Part shown: positions 7,969-16,862 of the stretch, piece by piece
Layout: the number at the start of each line of letters is the position of its first letter
Numbering within the stretch: position 1 is the stretch's first letter
Assembly (NCBI RefSeq): GCF_016598535.1
Contig: NZ_CP066779.1
Location: 3,162,001-3,226,000 of the forward strand
Length of the DNA: 64,000 bases
Direction: 5' to 3'
DNA from: Rhodococcus sp. P-2
Lineage (GTDB): Bacteria; Actinomycetota; Actinomycetes; Mycobacteriales; Mycobacteriaceae
Program-made: the position numbers and the translations under genes
The notes under the pieces: generated by a model
What the model was told of the DNA's origin: nothing
The model's input: only the letters and a program-made list of their open reading frames with translations
Databases searched by the model: none

Positions 7969-9452
7969 TTACGTTGCACCGCCTTAGAGAATAGATCCAA
8001 TAAACGGGATTTCGGGTCGTAGCGTTCCTTGAGTCCGATGTACCGGTCGCCGCCGTAGTACAGCTCCTCGAAGTCTTCCCTCGAGTAGTAGGAGTCGGAG
8101 TAGAGCGATTTGTGTCCGTCGAAATCGCTGACCTTTTCTTCGATCAGTCGATTTGCTGCCCCCTCGCGCTCACCGGGAACGATCGGCACCGAAGACCAGA
8201 AGCCGATGTTGACGTAGGTGCGCTTGGGTTCGAGGGGGTAGAGGGGCCACGGCCGCGATGCGGAGGCAGCGGCCGGGCTGGGCTCACGTAGGCGCAACGG
8301 GCACAACCACAGTGGTTCGATCGGGATTTCCTCGAGGAACCACGAGACGAAGTCCGCGGTTCGTTCGATGGGTACCTCGACGTCCTGGACGACGCGTTCG
8401 CGCGGGGGCTTGCCCTTGCGCTTTTCGAGGCGATCTCCGATGTCGTACTTGTGGTCGAGGGCGATCAGCTTCCAGTAGAAGCTGCTGCGCAGGTACTGCT
8501 TGGGCCAGAAGCGTCGAATCTTCGGGTTCTGTGCACCGAAAGCCCGTGAGCACCAGAACCAGTCGGTGTCCCAGCGCCACAGGTAGTCCCGAATGGTCAA
8601 GCGATCCGTCTTGGGCTGGGTGAGCGACGAGTGCTGGATCGACCGGTAGAAGATGTCCTGATCGGTGTAGTCGCTGACCGGGCCTTCCTCGTCGGTCTGC
8701 ACGCCGAGGGTGAGGTAGCTCTCGGAATCGGTGAAGACCACCCCGTCGAGATAGTCGACGGCAATTCCGTTGTACTCACGCTCGGTGACGATGCGGTCCA
8801 TCGTTTCTTCGAGCTTCTTCAGCGAATCGAAGCGCACGTGACGCAAGGCGACGTACTTCTTCACAGGCTCGAGTGCGATCTTCAATCGCGTCGAATAGCC
8901 AAGGGTGCCGTAGGAATTGGGGAAACCGAAGAACAACTCGGCGTGTTCACCGTCCGGTGTTGCGGTGATGATCTCGCCGCTCCCAGTCAGCACGTCGATC
9001 TCGAGTACAGACTCGTGCGGCAGTCCGTTGCGGAAGGAGGTGGACTCGATGCCCAGGCCTGTCACCGCACCGCCCAGGGTGATGGTCTTGAGCTGAGGCA
9101 CGACCAACGGCGCCAGCCCGTAGGGCAGCGTCGCGTCGACGAGGTCCTCGTACGTGCACATGCCGGCGACGTCGGCTGTGCGCGCCTGCGCATCGACGGC
9201 GATGACACCGGCCAGACCGCTGACGTCGAGGCCGGGGGCCGACGTCTTGGCGCGAGCGCGGAACAAATTGGATGTCTTCTTTGCCAGGCGTACAGAAGCA
9301 TCGGCGGGAATGGCGCGGTATGACGCGAGTAGGCGTTCGACGCCTTCTCTGTGCTGCTCGAACCCCATTTCACGCGCAGCATCGGAACCCGGGCCTTGCT
9401 TTGTCCGGATTCGATCTAACTTCTGAACTACCCCATTGAACGAGAGAGTCAC
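7965..9452 (-). CDS. tmsA: FAD-linked oxidoreductase, partner of the methyltransferase (10-methylene reductase)
   Basis: Protein of 495 residues with a PCMH-type FAD-binding N-terminal half (LAGVIAVDAQARTADVAG, then GGAVTGLGIES) and a C-terminal FAD-oxidase half related to DHCR24. By comparison with actinobacterial TmsA/BfaA it reduces the 10-methylene fatty acid to the saturated 10-methyl form. It is first in a two-gene operon with the methyltransferase and overlaps it by four bases. The 254-base gap upstream (9453-9706) is a divergent promoter region shared with the SRPBCC gene. The orthologue is Rv3719. Confidence 0.85.
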   Translation of the reverse strand: MTLSFNGVVQKLDRIRTKQGPGSDAAREMGFEQHREGVERLLASYRAIPADASVRLAKKTSNLFRARAKTSAPGLDVSGLAGVIAVDAQARTADVAGMCTYEDLVDATLPYGLAPLVVPQLKTITLGGAVTGLGIESTSFRNGLPHESVLEIDVLTGSGEIITATPDGEHAELFFGFPNSYGTLGYSTRLKIALEPVKKYVALRHVRFDSLKKLEETMDRIVTEREYNGIAVDYLDGVVFTDSESYLTLGVQTDEEGPVSDYTDQDIFYRSIQHSSLTQPKTDRLTIRDYLWRWDTDWFWCSRAFGAQNPKIRRFWPKQYLRSSFYWKLIALDHKYDIGDRLEKRKGKPPRERVVQDVEVPIERTADFVSWFLEEIPIEPLWLCPLRLREPSPAAASASRPWPLYPLEPKRTYVNIGFWSSVPIVPGEREGAANRLIEEKVSDFDGHKSLYSDSYYSREDFEELYYGGDRYIGLKERYDPKSRLLDLFSKAVQRK

Positions 9453-9706
9453 ACCCTGACGCTATCGGTAGTTGCGTGTGCAAGCTATCTGGAGGGGTCT
9501 TAATGCCCGAATTTGATCGAGTTGTTGCAAACGAACTCGGTAAATGCGCCGAGTGGTGAACCAGCTCACACGGAATGGGTAGATGGTCGAGATACCCGGG
9601 CGCAGCAGGCAGTATGGAAAGGAATATCTGCGCAGTTCGAGGTGCGGATTCGGGTAGTCAATCGCGGTATCGAGCCGCGTTGGTCGAGCAAGGAGACGTA
9701 GGGCAT

Positions 9707-10141
9707 ATGGGTCAGGTCAATGCAATGAGTTCGATAGTCGTCACAGCAGCACCCGACAAGGTGCTCGCGGCGCTCTCGGACTACGAGACGGTTCGCCCGC
9801 GAATCCTGTCCGAGCAGTACCTCGACTACAAGGTCGTCGAAGGCGGCCAGGGTGACGGAACCGTCGCGCAGTGGACGCTCAAGGCGACGGAAAAGCGCTC
9901 GCGCAACGTCAAGGCCACCGTGACGGTCGACGGCAACGTCATCACCGAGAAGGACGCGAACTCCAGTCTCGTCACCACCTGGACCGTTGCCCCCAACGGC
10001 ACCGGAACGACGGTGACGACGCTCACCCAGTGGCAGGGTGCCACCGGTATCGGTGGTTTCTTCGAGCGCACCTTCGCTCCGAAGGGTCTGCAGCGTATCC
10101 AGGCCCAGGTCCTGGAGAACCTCAAGCGCGAACTCGTCTGA
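9707..10141 (+). CDS. SRPBCC-fold protein, Rv3718c-like
   Basis: Small protein of 144 residues with the START/Bet v1-like polyketide cyclase fold, which binds hydrophobic ligands. It opens MGQVNAMSSIVVTAAPDKVL and continues SDYETVRPRILSEQYLDY, which closely resembles M. tuberculosis Rv3718c as I recall it. ATG 9707 is chosen because AAGGAGA sits 11 bases upstream and the M. tuberculosis protein starts at the same place. It lies next to the tmsAB genes in both organisms, so a role in lipid handling is plausible but unproven. Confidence 0.85.
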   Translation: MGQVNAMSSIVVTAAPDKVLAALSDYETVRPRILSEQYLDYKVVEGGQGDGTVAQWTLKATEKRSRNVKATVTVDGNVITEKDANSSLVTTWTVAPNGTGTTVTTLTQWQGATGIGGFFERTFAPKGLQRIQAQVLENLKRELV

Positions 10142-10195
10142 CTGATCCTGCATCACCGAGATGGCGTCGTACCTTCACCGGTACGGCGCCTTCTT

Positions 10196-11707
10196 TCATG
10201 GGCCGGTAATGATCCGCCCCAATTCGGTGAGTGCGGGGTTTCCGCTTTCCCAGTAGTCGCTGTGAACTCCGAACCCAGGCTCTCCGGGTGATCCGGTGAA
10301 TACCTGCGCGCCGAATTCCGGATCCGAGGGGTCGAACCCGTGGATTCCGAGGATCTTGGGGATCAATTGGACCGGATCCCAGTAGGCCGTCGTCGAATGA
10401 ACATGGCGCGCCACCTCGGCCGCGTCGACGCGGTCCAGGCTCAGTTCGTTCACGCGCTCGGCATCGACGCCCGGGCTGGCGACGAAAACCAGTTCGTCGA
10501 CGTCGAGGGAAGCGCCACGGGTAGTCGCAGCACCGACGACGGTGCTGCCGTAGGAATGACCGATCACCACGTTGTGCGACGGCGGACCGTCGTGTGAGGC
10601 GCGTAGCCCGTTTTGAAAACTGTCCAGCCTCCGCGCCGCGGAGTTGGCGTAGAGATCCGATGCTGCGTCGGGAATGCCTGGGGGAGAGTCGTATCCGGAC
10701 CACAGGATCACTGATGTGGCTTCCGTTGGTACCGTCCCGACGGCCGCGTCGTACATGGCCTTGGTTCGTTGCAGATCGCCGCCGACGCCGGATAGCCCGG
10801 AGCCGGTTCCGGGAACCAGTGTTGCGACGTTGTCGGCGGCATCGGGATTACCGACTGCCACGACGGCGTGCCCATCCGTGACCGAGAGAAGGAACGTGTC
10901 CGGTCGAAGTTCGCCGTGCACGGCCGCATATCCCGCGGCTACCGTTCGATCCGGCAACCGCTCGAGCACAGTGAGGTACCGCCGGTTGTAGTAGTCCCGG
11001 TCGAGAGCGGGAAGGCCGTCGAGGCTACCGATGGACGGATCCCACCTCGCCAACGCGTCTTTCTCTCCGGGGCTCAGTGTTTCCCACAGTCGGTGTAGTT
11101 CTGCGGGTGTCCCGGGGAGTGTCGACCTCCCGTCGAGAATGTCGACGACTGTGCGGCCCAGAGAATCAGGCTGACTACCCAAAAGTGATCCGATCTCCCG
11201 GAATGCCTCACCCAGAGCAGTCGCGGCCCGGTTGTCTTGGTCGTCGAGCAACGTCAACGCAGTGGAGATCTTCTGCTGAAAAATCTGTGCAGCCGTGGCG
11301 TTTTCGGAATCCTGCATGACGTCGACCACATTCCACGGCTGCTTCGGCGCGGGTGCCGATACAGCCCCACTGTCTGACACCGTCAAGCCGTGTTCGAGCG
11401 TCGCCTCCTCGACCAGATCCAGAACTGATTTTTGCGCCACACCAATCGTATTGGCCGCTCCGCCATACAGATCCGCAACTACGCGAACCGCGATCGACAG
11501 CCGAGACGAGGAAAGCGAGATGCCAGACCACAGCACTGCCGCCGCGCTCGACGCTTGTCCCTGCCAGAATTCACGGACGGCGTCGACGCTGCGTCCGGCG
11601 TCATCGCCGAGAACTTCGATCTGCCGGTCGATTTCGATCAGTTCCGAAGCGCTTGTGCGCAATCTCTCCGGTGACCACGCGCGAAGCTGAGAAACGGTGG
11701 GCCGCAT
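10196..11707 (-). CDS. DUF1023 alpha/beta hydrolase with WXG-like N-terminal helical domain
   Basis: Protein of 503 residues. The first 100 residues form a helical region with a WQG turn (VREFWQGQAS) typical of WXG100/LXG secretion domains. The C-terminal half is an alpha/beta hydrolase with the nucleophile elbow VIGHSYGSTVVG and a late GFGVHSDYW histidine region, matching the DUF1023 family of actinobacteria. It follows the small helical protein 11707-12003 with a one-base stop/start overlap, the usual pairing of a type VII secretion partner and its effector. No ESX secretion genes are in the window. The gene pair interrupts the order seen in M. tuberculosis between Rv3717 and Rv3718c. Substrate is unknown; lipase or esterase activity is likely. 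Confidence 0.75.
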   Translation of the reverse strand: MRPTVSQLRAWSPERLRTSASELIEIDRQIEVLGDDAGRSVDAVREFWQGQASSAAAVLWSGISLSSSRLSIAVRVVADLYGGAANTIGVAQKSVLDLVEEATLEHGLTVSDSGAVSAPAPKQPWNVVDVMQDSENATAAQIFQQKISTALTLLDDQDNRAATALGEAFREIGSLLGSQPDSLGRTVVDILDGRSTLPGTPAELHRLWETLSPGEKDALARWDPSIGSLDGLPALDRDYYNRRYLTVLERLPDRTVAAGYAAVHGELRPDTFLLSVTDGHAVVAVGNPDAADNVATLVPGTGSGLSGVGGDLQRTKAMYDAAVGTVPTEATSVILWSGYDSPPGIPDAASDLYANSAARRLDSFQNGLRASHDGPPSHNVVIGHSYGSTVVGAATTRGASLDVDELVFVASPGVDAERVNELSLDRVDAAEVARHVHSTTAYWDPVQLIPKILGIHGFDPSDPEFGAQVFTGSPGEPGFGVHSDYWESGNPALTELGRIITGP

Positions 11708-12003
11708 CAGTAGGCTCCGCGCAGCTCGGACACCACTTCTGCCTCGGCAGCGTCGTACAGACCTGCTGCGGCAGCGGTTCCCGACGCCATCAGTCCCAAC
11801 TGCGTAGCCAGGTGCCGGTACGCGTCCGTGATGACGTCTGCATTCCCGATCGACACAGCCGTGACGGCGGACGAGTTCAGGGCCGCCGAGGCTTCGAAGA
11901 TCGGGCCGGCAGAATCGATCCCCGAGATCTGATCCGCAATTCGAGACAGATCAGCCGAAAGTTGCTGCAACGCAGCAATGTCTACCTGAAGTATCGGCCC
12001 CAT
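11707..12003 (-). CDS. Small ESX/WXG100-like helical protein
   Basis: Protein of 98 residues, mostly alpha-helical and alanine rich, with a predicted helix-turn-helix hairpin but no WXG tryptophan. It is directly upstream of the DUF1023 hydrolase gene, sharing one base (TGATG), so both are made together. Size, position and composition fit the small partner of a type VII secreted effector. I do not recognise the exact family. Confidence 0.65.
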   Translation of the reverse strand: MGPILQVDIAALQQLSADLSRIADQISGIDSAGPIFEASAALNSSAVTAVSIGNADVITDAYRHLATQLGLMASGTAAAAGLYDAAEAEVVSELRGAY

Positions 12004-12052
12004 GGCAGAACCGTATCCAGGTGAGCGGGCTACCGGGGCTGTGACGACTTTC

Positions 12053-12079
12053 CTGTGGACAAGCGGGATTTCTCCACAG
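12053..12079. terminator. Weak hairpin after the amidase gene
   Basis: Seven-base arms CTGTGGA (12053-12059) and TCCACAG (12073-12079) enclose a 13-base loop, between the end of the amidase gene and the start of the small ESX-like gene. It could separate the two transcription units on the minus strand. There is no clear U-tract. Confidence 0.35.
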
Positions 12080-12087
12080 AAGCGAGG

Positions 12088-12888
12088 TCAGGGGGTTGTC
12101 AGGAAGGCGGTGACTCCGCTGGTGACGGCGGCTGCATACTCCTGCTGACCGTCCGGGCTCGTCATGCGCGCTGCCTCGTCGGCATTTCGCATGTTGCCGA
12201 GTTCGACCAGAATCGACGGCCGCTGCGACAGGTTGAGGCCAGTGAGGTCGGCGCGTGGTGCCAGCCCGTCGTCACCGATGTAGGTCGACGGGGTGAGTCC
12301 GGCCGTGACGAGTGAGTCGCGCATGGTTTCGGCGAAAGCCACGGACGGGCCGGCCTGAACCGTGTTCAGCGGGGGAGCGGAGTAGCAGACGTGGAAGCCC
12401 TCGGCGCCAGCTGCTGCGCCATCCGCGTGAATGCTCACCACGACGTCGGCGCCGGAGGAATTGGCCGCTTCGGCGCGTGCGTCGACGCATGATCCGACGC
12501 TGACGTCATCGGGTCGACTCAGGACGACTGTGGCGCCTCGGCCTTCGAGTTCGCTCTTGACCAGGCTCGCGACTTCCCAGTTGAAGGTGTGCTCGGGGAA
12601 CCCGGCATCGGTGTTGGTGCCGGTGGTCTGGCAGTTCTTGGTGCCGCCGCGGCCCGTGGGGACCTGGGTATTGATGCTGTCGTCGTTCGCCCCGCTGTGC
12701 CCGGGATCGAGGAAGACGACCTTGCCGGTGAGCGCAGCGGGGACGTCAGCGGCGACAGTGCTGAGCGGAGACACCTCGACCGAGGTCGTGGCCTCGGCAG
12801 TCTCAGTCGGAATCGTGCACGCAGCGCTCAGAAGCCCGGCCCCGACCACGGCAATCAGGGCAGTGGAGCGGAACACACGTGATGCCAT
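12088..12888 (-). CDS. N-acetylmuramoyl-L-alanine amidase, lipoprotein (Rv3717-like)
   Basis: Zinc amidase of 266 residues that cleaves the amide bond between MurNAc and the peptide stem of peptidoglycan outside the membrane. Motifs are VFLDPGHSG (first zinc His), FNWEVASL (zinc Glu), VVSIHADG (third ligand) and ILVELGNMRN (catalytic Glu). ATG 12888 is chosen because it gives a lipoprotein signal (ALIAVVGAGLLSAAC) and is preceded by GGTAGG. The gene is divergent from ybaB-recR, exactly as Rv3717 is in M. tuberculosis. Confidence 0.92.
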   Translation of the reverse strand: MASRVFRSTALIAVVGAGLLSAACTIPTETAEATTSVEVSPLSTVAADVPAALTGKVVFLDPGHSGANDDSINTQVPTGRGGTKNCQTTGTNTDAGFPEHTFNWEVASLVKSELEGRGATVVLSRPDDVSVGSCVDARAEAANSSGADVVVSIHADGAAAGAEGFHVCYSAPPLNTVQAGPSVAFAETMRDSLVTAGLTPSTYIGDDGLAPRADLTGLNLSQRPSILVELGNMRNADEAARMTSPDGQQEYAAAVTSGVTAFLTTP

Positions 12889-12997
12889 GTTTGACCTACC
12901 TGACGGTTTTACGGTGTCTGACTGGTTCCGGCGCACCCGCTCACGGTAGCGCGCACCGACTACGCTGGTGGGGATAACTCTGTAGAAAGGACCGCTC

Positions 12998-13336
12998 GTG
13001 CAACCAGGTGGAGCACCCGACATGTCTGCTCTGTTGGCTCAGGCTCAGCAGATGCAGCAGCAATTGATGGCGGCGCAGCAGGAAATGGCTCAGGCCGAAG
13101 TGACCGGTCAGGCCGGTGGCGGACTGGTTGTCGCCACGGTCAAGGGCACCGGCGAGGTTGTCGGTCTGCAGATCGACCCCAAGGTCGTCGACCCCGAAGA
13201 CGTCGAGACGCTGCAGGATCTGGTGATCGGCGCGATCGAGGACGCTTCGCGCAAGGCACAGGAAGTCGCTGCTGAGAAGCTCGGCCCGTTGGCCGGCGGA
13301 CTCGGCGGAGGCCTTCCCGGTCTTCCCGGCTTCTAG
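12998..13336 (+). CDS. ybaB: YbaB/EbfC nucleoid-associated protein
   Basis: DNA-binding dimer of 112 residues. It has the typical glutamine-rich first helix ([19 protein letters not shown]), the sheet [19 protein letters not shown] and a short Gly/Pro tail. It is translated from GTG 12998 ([10 protein letters not shown]), as in Rv3716c, with GAAAGG upstream. It precedes recR by 12 bases, the arrangement conserved across most bacteria. Confidence 0.93.
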   Translation: MQPGGAPDMSALLAQAQQMQQQLMAAQQEMAQAEVTGQAGGGLVVATVKGTGEVVGLQIDPKVVDPEDVETLQDLVIGAIEDASRKAQEVAAEKLGPLAGGLGGGLPGLPGF

Positions 13337-13348
13337 AAACGAGAACGC

Positions 13349-13969
13349 GTGTACGAAGGTCCGGTTCAGGATCTGATCGACGAACTCGGGAAGCTTCCCG
13401 GAGTCGGGCCGAAGAGCGCTCAACGCATCGCTTTTCACCTGCTTTCGGTGGAGCCTCCCGAGATCGACCGTTTGAAGAATGCATTGCAGCGCATCCGTGA
13501 CGGCGTTCAGTTCTGCACGGTGTGCGGAACTGTGTCCGATCAGGAGAAGTGCCGCATCTGCGCCGACGCACGTCGCGACCGCACGGTGATCTGCGTCGTA
13601 GAGGAGCCGAAGGACGTCCAGGCCGTCGAGCGCACCCGTGAGTTCAAGGGTCGCTATCACGTGCTCGGTGGTGCGCTCAATCCGCTCTCGGGGATCGGGC
13701 CGGACCAGTTGCGCATCCGGGAGTTGTTGGCTCGCATCGCAAATCAGGAGGACGGTGTCGACGTGTCCGAGGTCATCATCGCCACCGACCCCAATACCGA
13801 GGGCGAGGCGACAGCTACGTATCTCGTTCGCATGATGCGAGACATCCCGGGGCTGACGGTGTCTCGGTTGGCTTCGGGCCTTCCGATGGGTGGCGATCTC
13901 GAATTTGCCGACGAGTTGACGTTGGGTCGGGCATTGTCCGGCCGTCGTGAATTGTCGCGGAACGCTTGA
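13349..13969 (+). CDS. recR: Recombination mediator RecR
   Basis: RecR of 206 residues, which works with RecF/RecO to load RecA at gaps. It has the N-terminal helix-hairpin-helix ([18 protein letters not shown]), a four-cysteine zinc finger ([13 protein letters not shown] and CADAR) and a Toprim domain ([18 protein letters not shown]). The start is GTG 13349. The stop overlaps the next gene, a TetR regulator, by one base, so the accessory block that follows is joined directly to the recR transcript. Confidence 0.95.
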   Translation: MYEGPVQDLIDELGKLPGVGPKSAQRIAFHLLSVEPPEIDRLKNALQRIRDGVQFCTVCGTVSDQEKCRICADARRDRTVICVVEEPKDVQAVERTREFKGRYHVLGGALNPLSGIGPDQLRIRELLARIANQEDGVDVSEVIIATDPNTEGEATATYLVRMMRDIPGLTVSRLASGLPMGGDLEFADELTLGRALSGRRELSRNA

Positions 13970-14538
13970 TGAGCGGCACGGGGCAAGGTCAGCAAGTGCG
14001 GCGTACGTCCGAGCAGACCCGTGCGGAGATCATCGCGTCGGCAGGGAAGGCGTTTGCGACTCGGCCGTACCGCGAGATCACGCTCAAGGACATTGCCGAA
14101 GACGCGGGAGTCAGCGCTCCGCTGATCATCAAGTACTTCGGATCCAAAGAGCAGTTGTACGACGAGTTGGTCGACTTCCGCGCGGCGGCGATAACGGTAT
14201 TCGACGCACCGAACGACTCCCTGGGCGAACGCATGGTCTCTTTGTTCACCAAGCCGCTGGAGTCGTACAAGCCGCTGTCCATGAGCTTGTTGTTCATGAG
14301 CGGTGTCAGTGAGGAGAGCAACCGCAAGCTGCGCGAGAACTATTCGACGCAGATGATCGACACTCTCGCTGCTCGCCTGTCCGGCCCAGACGCCAGATTG
14401 CGCGCGGAACTGGCGATGTCGATGGTGGTCGGAGTGGCGATCATGCGCCGACGGATGATGGCCGGCCATGCCACCGGCACCCAGGACGAGGTGGTTGCCC
14501 TGTACGCACCACTTGTCCAAAAGCTCCTCGACGGGTGA
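13969..14538 (+). CDS. TetR-family regulator of the adjacent MFS pump
   Basis: Regulator of 189 residues. The N-terminal helix-turn-helix is clear (TLKDIAEDAGVSAPLIIKYF); the rest is a ligand-binding helical domain. ATG 13969 shares one base with the recR stop. Just downstream is a 43-base palindrome in front of an MFS efflux gene, so this protein probably represses that pump and responds to one of its substrates. Confidence 0.85.
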   Translation: MSGTGQGQQVRRTSEQTRAEIIASAGKAFATRPYREITLKDIAEDAGVSAPLIIKYFGSKEQLYDELVDFRAAAITVFDAPNDSLGERMVSLFTKPLESYKPLSMSLLFMSGVSEESNRKLRENYSTQMIDTLAARLSGPDARLRAELAMSMVVGVAIMRRRMMAGHATGTQDEVVALYAPLVQKLLDG

Positions 14539-14559
14539 GCGGCGTCACAATTCTTGCTT

Positions 14560-14602
14560 GGTAAATATCCGTTCACCTAATGTAGGTGAACGGATATTTA
14601 CC
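14560..14602. promoter_or_regulatory. 43-bp perfect palindrome, likely TetR operator for the MFS gene
   Basis: Two 20-base arms, 14560-14579 and 14583-14602, are exact inverted repeats around the three bases ATG. The left arm begins GGTAAATATCCGTTCACC. It lies between the TetR stop and the MFS start (14625), where a repressor would block transcription. It has no U-tract, so an operator is more likely than a terminator. Its length would allow two repressor dimers. Confidence 0.8.
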
Positions 14603-14624
14603 TAGTGGGAACAGGTGGTGTGGG

Positions 14625-16097
14625 GTGACGACGCTCGACCGTCCGCCGGGCACACCAGCAGTCCCCACCCTCGATACGAGTCCGGCGCTGCCGCGCTCCC
14701 GCTTCCTGTTTCCCATCGTTGTCGCCGCCGCCGTGTTCCAGGCAGTTCTGCAGACCGTCATCGTTCCGTTGCTGCCGGAGTTGCCTCACTTCACGGGTGC
14801 CGGGCGCACGGCCGTGTCGTGGTTGGTGACCGTCACGCTGCTGGTCGGCGCCGTGGTCACTCCCATCTTCGGCCGGCTCGCAGACATGTTGGGCAAGAAG
14901 AAGATGCTTCTCGTCGCTTTCTCGATGATGACTCTCGGCTCGATGTTGTGTGCACTGTCCTCGGACATCGCGGTCCTCATCTTCGCGAGAGCGTTGCAAG
15001 GGGCCGGGTCGGCAGTCATCCCCATCGGAATCTCCATGCTGCGCGACGAGTTGCCACGCAACAAGGTCAACGGTGCGGTGGCCATGATGAGTTCGACGCT
15101 CGGCGTCGGAACAGCTTTGGGCATACCGTTTTCCGCGATGATCGCGCAGTACTCGAACTGGCACGTCCTGTTCTGGGTAACCACCGCCATCGGGCTGTCC
15201 GTGACTCTTGCTGCGGTGCTGTTCATTCGAGAGTCCGAGCCGAATCCGTCGGGAAGATTCGACGGCGTCGGGGCTGCAGGTTTGAGTGCCGCGATGATCG
15301 CGCTACTGGTGCCGATCACTCAGGGGTCGAGTTGGGGATGGACCAGCGGAGCGGTGATCTCCATGCTGGCCGCGTCGGCGGTGCTGTTCACACTCTGGGT
15401 AATTCAACAGCGGCGCAACGTCAATCCGTTGGTCGACGTCCGTGCTCTCGTCAAGCGTGCGGTGTTGATCCCGCATCTGGCGGCTCTGCTGGTCGGGTTC
15501 GCCTTCTTCGGGAACACGCTGATCACCACGCAGCTGCTGCAAGGGATGAAGGGGCCGGGTGCCGGGTACGGCCTGTCGATTATCGCGGCGGCGCTGTGTC
15601 AGATTCCGGCCAGTATCGCGATGGTGCTGTTCTCACCGGTCGCGGTGCGAATTACCGACCGCTTCGGTTCACGAACTGCGATGTTGACCGGTGCCGTGTT
15701 CCTCGCCGGAGGGTACGGGATTCACGCAGTTGCCGGTAAGCCGCTGTGGGGAGTGGTTGCGGCGCTGGGTATCACGGCAGTCGGGACTGCAATCGTGTAC
15801 AGCACGCTCTCGCTGCTGATTCTGGTTGCCGTGCCGCGTCAGCGACTGGCGGCAGCCAACGGGGTGAACTCACTTCTGCGGACGTCCGGAAGCACGATCT
15901 GCAGCGCGACGGTGGCAACCATCCTCGCGGCATTCGTGATCAGCGGTTCGGAACATTCCACGTCGTGGACCGGATTCTCCGTCGCCTACCTGGTGTGCGC
16001 GGGTTGCGCGGTGGTCGTATTCGCAGTGTCGATCCTGTTGCCGCAGGGGCGAACCCCGAAACACATTGATCTGCCGGATCTCGTCAGGCGACCCTGA
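14625..16097 (+). CDS. MFS drug efflux transporter, DHA2-like
   Basis: Membrane transporter of 490 residues with about 14 hydrophobic segments and the MFS motif A GRLADMLGKKKML after the second segment. It is a proton-driven exporter of drug-like molecules by family. GTG 14625 (MTTLDRPPG) is preferred over the upstream GTG 14586, because the latter lies inside the operator palindrome. Its last 14 bases overlap the end of the convergent TetR gene at 16084. Control by the TetR protein at 13969-14538 is inferred from position. Confidence 0.85.
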   Translation: MTTLDRPPGTPAVPTLDTSPALPRSRFLFPIVVAAAVFQAVLQTVIVPLLPELPHFTGAGRTAVSWLVTVTLLVGAVVTPIFGRLADMLGKKKMLLVAFSMMTLGSMLCALSSDIAVLIFARALQGAGSAVIPIGISMLRDELPRNKVNGAVAMMSSTLGVGTALGIPFSAMIAQYSNWHVLFWVTTAIGLSVTLAAVLFIRESEPNPSGRFDGVGAAGLSAAMIALLVPITQGSSWGWTSGAVISMLAASAVLFTLWVIQQRRNVNPLVDVRALVKRAVLIPHLAALLVGFAFFGNTLITTQLLQGMKGPGAGYGLSIIAAALCQIPASIAMVLFSPVAVRITDRFGSRTAMLTGAVFLAGGYGIHAVAGKPLWGVVAALGITAVGTAIVYSTLSLLILVAVPRQRLAAANGVNSLLRTSGSTICSATVATILAAFVISGSEHSTSWTGFSVAYLVCAGCAVVVFAVSILLPQGRTPKHIDLPDLVRRP

Positions 16098-16662
16098 ATC
16101 CCGAGAGGAAGAGCGTGATCATCAGATCCGCGAACTCTTCGGTGGTGTACTTCTGGCGGTCCGGCCAATGCGTTGTCGACCACAGGGTGTCGCGTACCGA
16201 TCGATAGAAAATCTCCGGGGCCACGTCTTTGCGGAAGATTCCCTGATCGACACCTTCGGCAATCGCTTTCATCCAATGCTCGCGGACCTGGCGGGAAGGC
16301 CCGTCGACGGATTGCAGGAGATCGTTGTCGCGTAGGTAGGCCCGATCGTTCTGGTAGATCGCCGTCGGGTGGGGGTGCAGTTCGATGACGATCAGCGTCT
16401 CGCGGATCAGGCCGCGTAGGACGTCCTCGGGGCCGTTCGCCGTCTGCTCCACCTGATCGAAGCGGAGCTGAATGTCGGTGATGAAGCCGCGCATGAGCTC
16501 GGCAACTATCGCATTCTTCGACTTGAAGTAGTGGTAAAGGCTGCCCGAGAACACTCCGGCGGCGTCGCCGATCTCGCGAACGGTCGTGGTGGCGACACCC
16601 TTCCTGGCGAACAGCTCGGCTGAGCTCTCCAGGATCTTCTCCCGACGATCTGGTGATGCCAC
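16084..16662 (-). CDS. KstR2-like TetR regulator of the adjacent catabolic operon
   Basis: Regulator of 192 residues with the helix-turn-helix TVREIGDAAGVFSGSLYHYF, followed by FKSKNAIVAELMRGF, very like KstR2 (Rv3557c). KstR2 represses the HIP part of sterol degradation and senses a CoA thioester. GTG 16662 is chosen because GGAG stands six bases before it and the length then fits KstR2. The frame also opens at GTG 16797, adding a proline-rich 45-residue tail. A perfect KstR2-type operator at 16824-16837 lies between this gene and the divergent operon. Confidence 0.82.
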   Translation of the reverse strand: MASPDRREKILESSAELFARKGVATTTVREIGDAAGVFSGSLYHYFKSKNAIVAELMRGFITDIQLRFDQVEQTANGPEDVLRGLIRETLIVIELHPHPTAIYQNDRAYLRDNDLLQSVDGPSRQVREHWMKAIAEGVDQGIFRKDVAPEIFYRSVRDTLWSTTHWPDRQKYTTEEFADLMITLFLSGFRVA

Positions 16663-16823
16663 TGAAATCTCCACTGGTTGTCGGTCCTGCTCAGGGCAGG
16701 GTTTCGCGGGTGCCGGGCTGCCGGCGTCGAACGTAGCGCAATCCTGCCTGATAGCTCCGGCTCGAACCAATTCGTCGGTGAGATCGCGTGTTTCCACTTC
16801 CGGATTCCTATGCTAGCTTCAGA

Positions 16824-16837
16824 ATCAAGCGCTTGCT
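16824..16837. promoter_or_regulatory. KstR2-type operator
   Basis: ATCAAGCGCTTGCT matches the published KstR2 consensus AnCAAGnnCTTGnT at all ten fixed positions and is centred on the palindrome CAAGCGCTTG. It lies 26 bases before the first gene of the catabolic operon and upstream of the divergent KstR2-like gene, so it can serve repression of both. Confidence 0.8.
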
Positions 16838-16862
16838 CAACTTTCGTTCACGGAGGATTTCA

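Noticed and set aside
9513-9701. 62-codon frame in the gap between tmsA and the SRPBCC gene
   Set aside because: No ribosome site, no similarity pattern, and it ends where the promoter and ribosome site of the next gene should lie.
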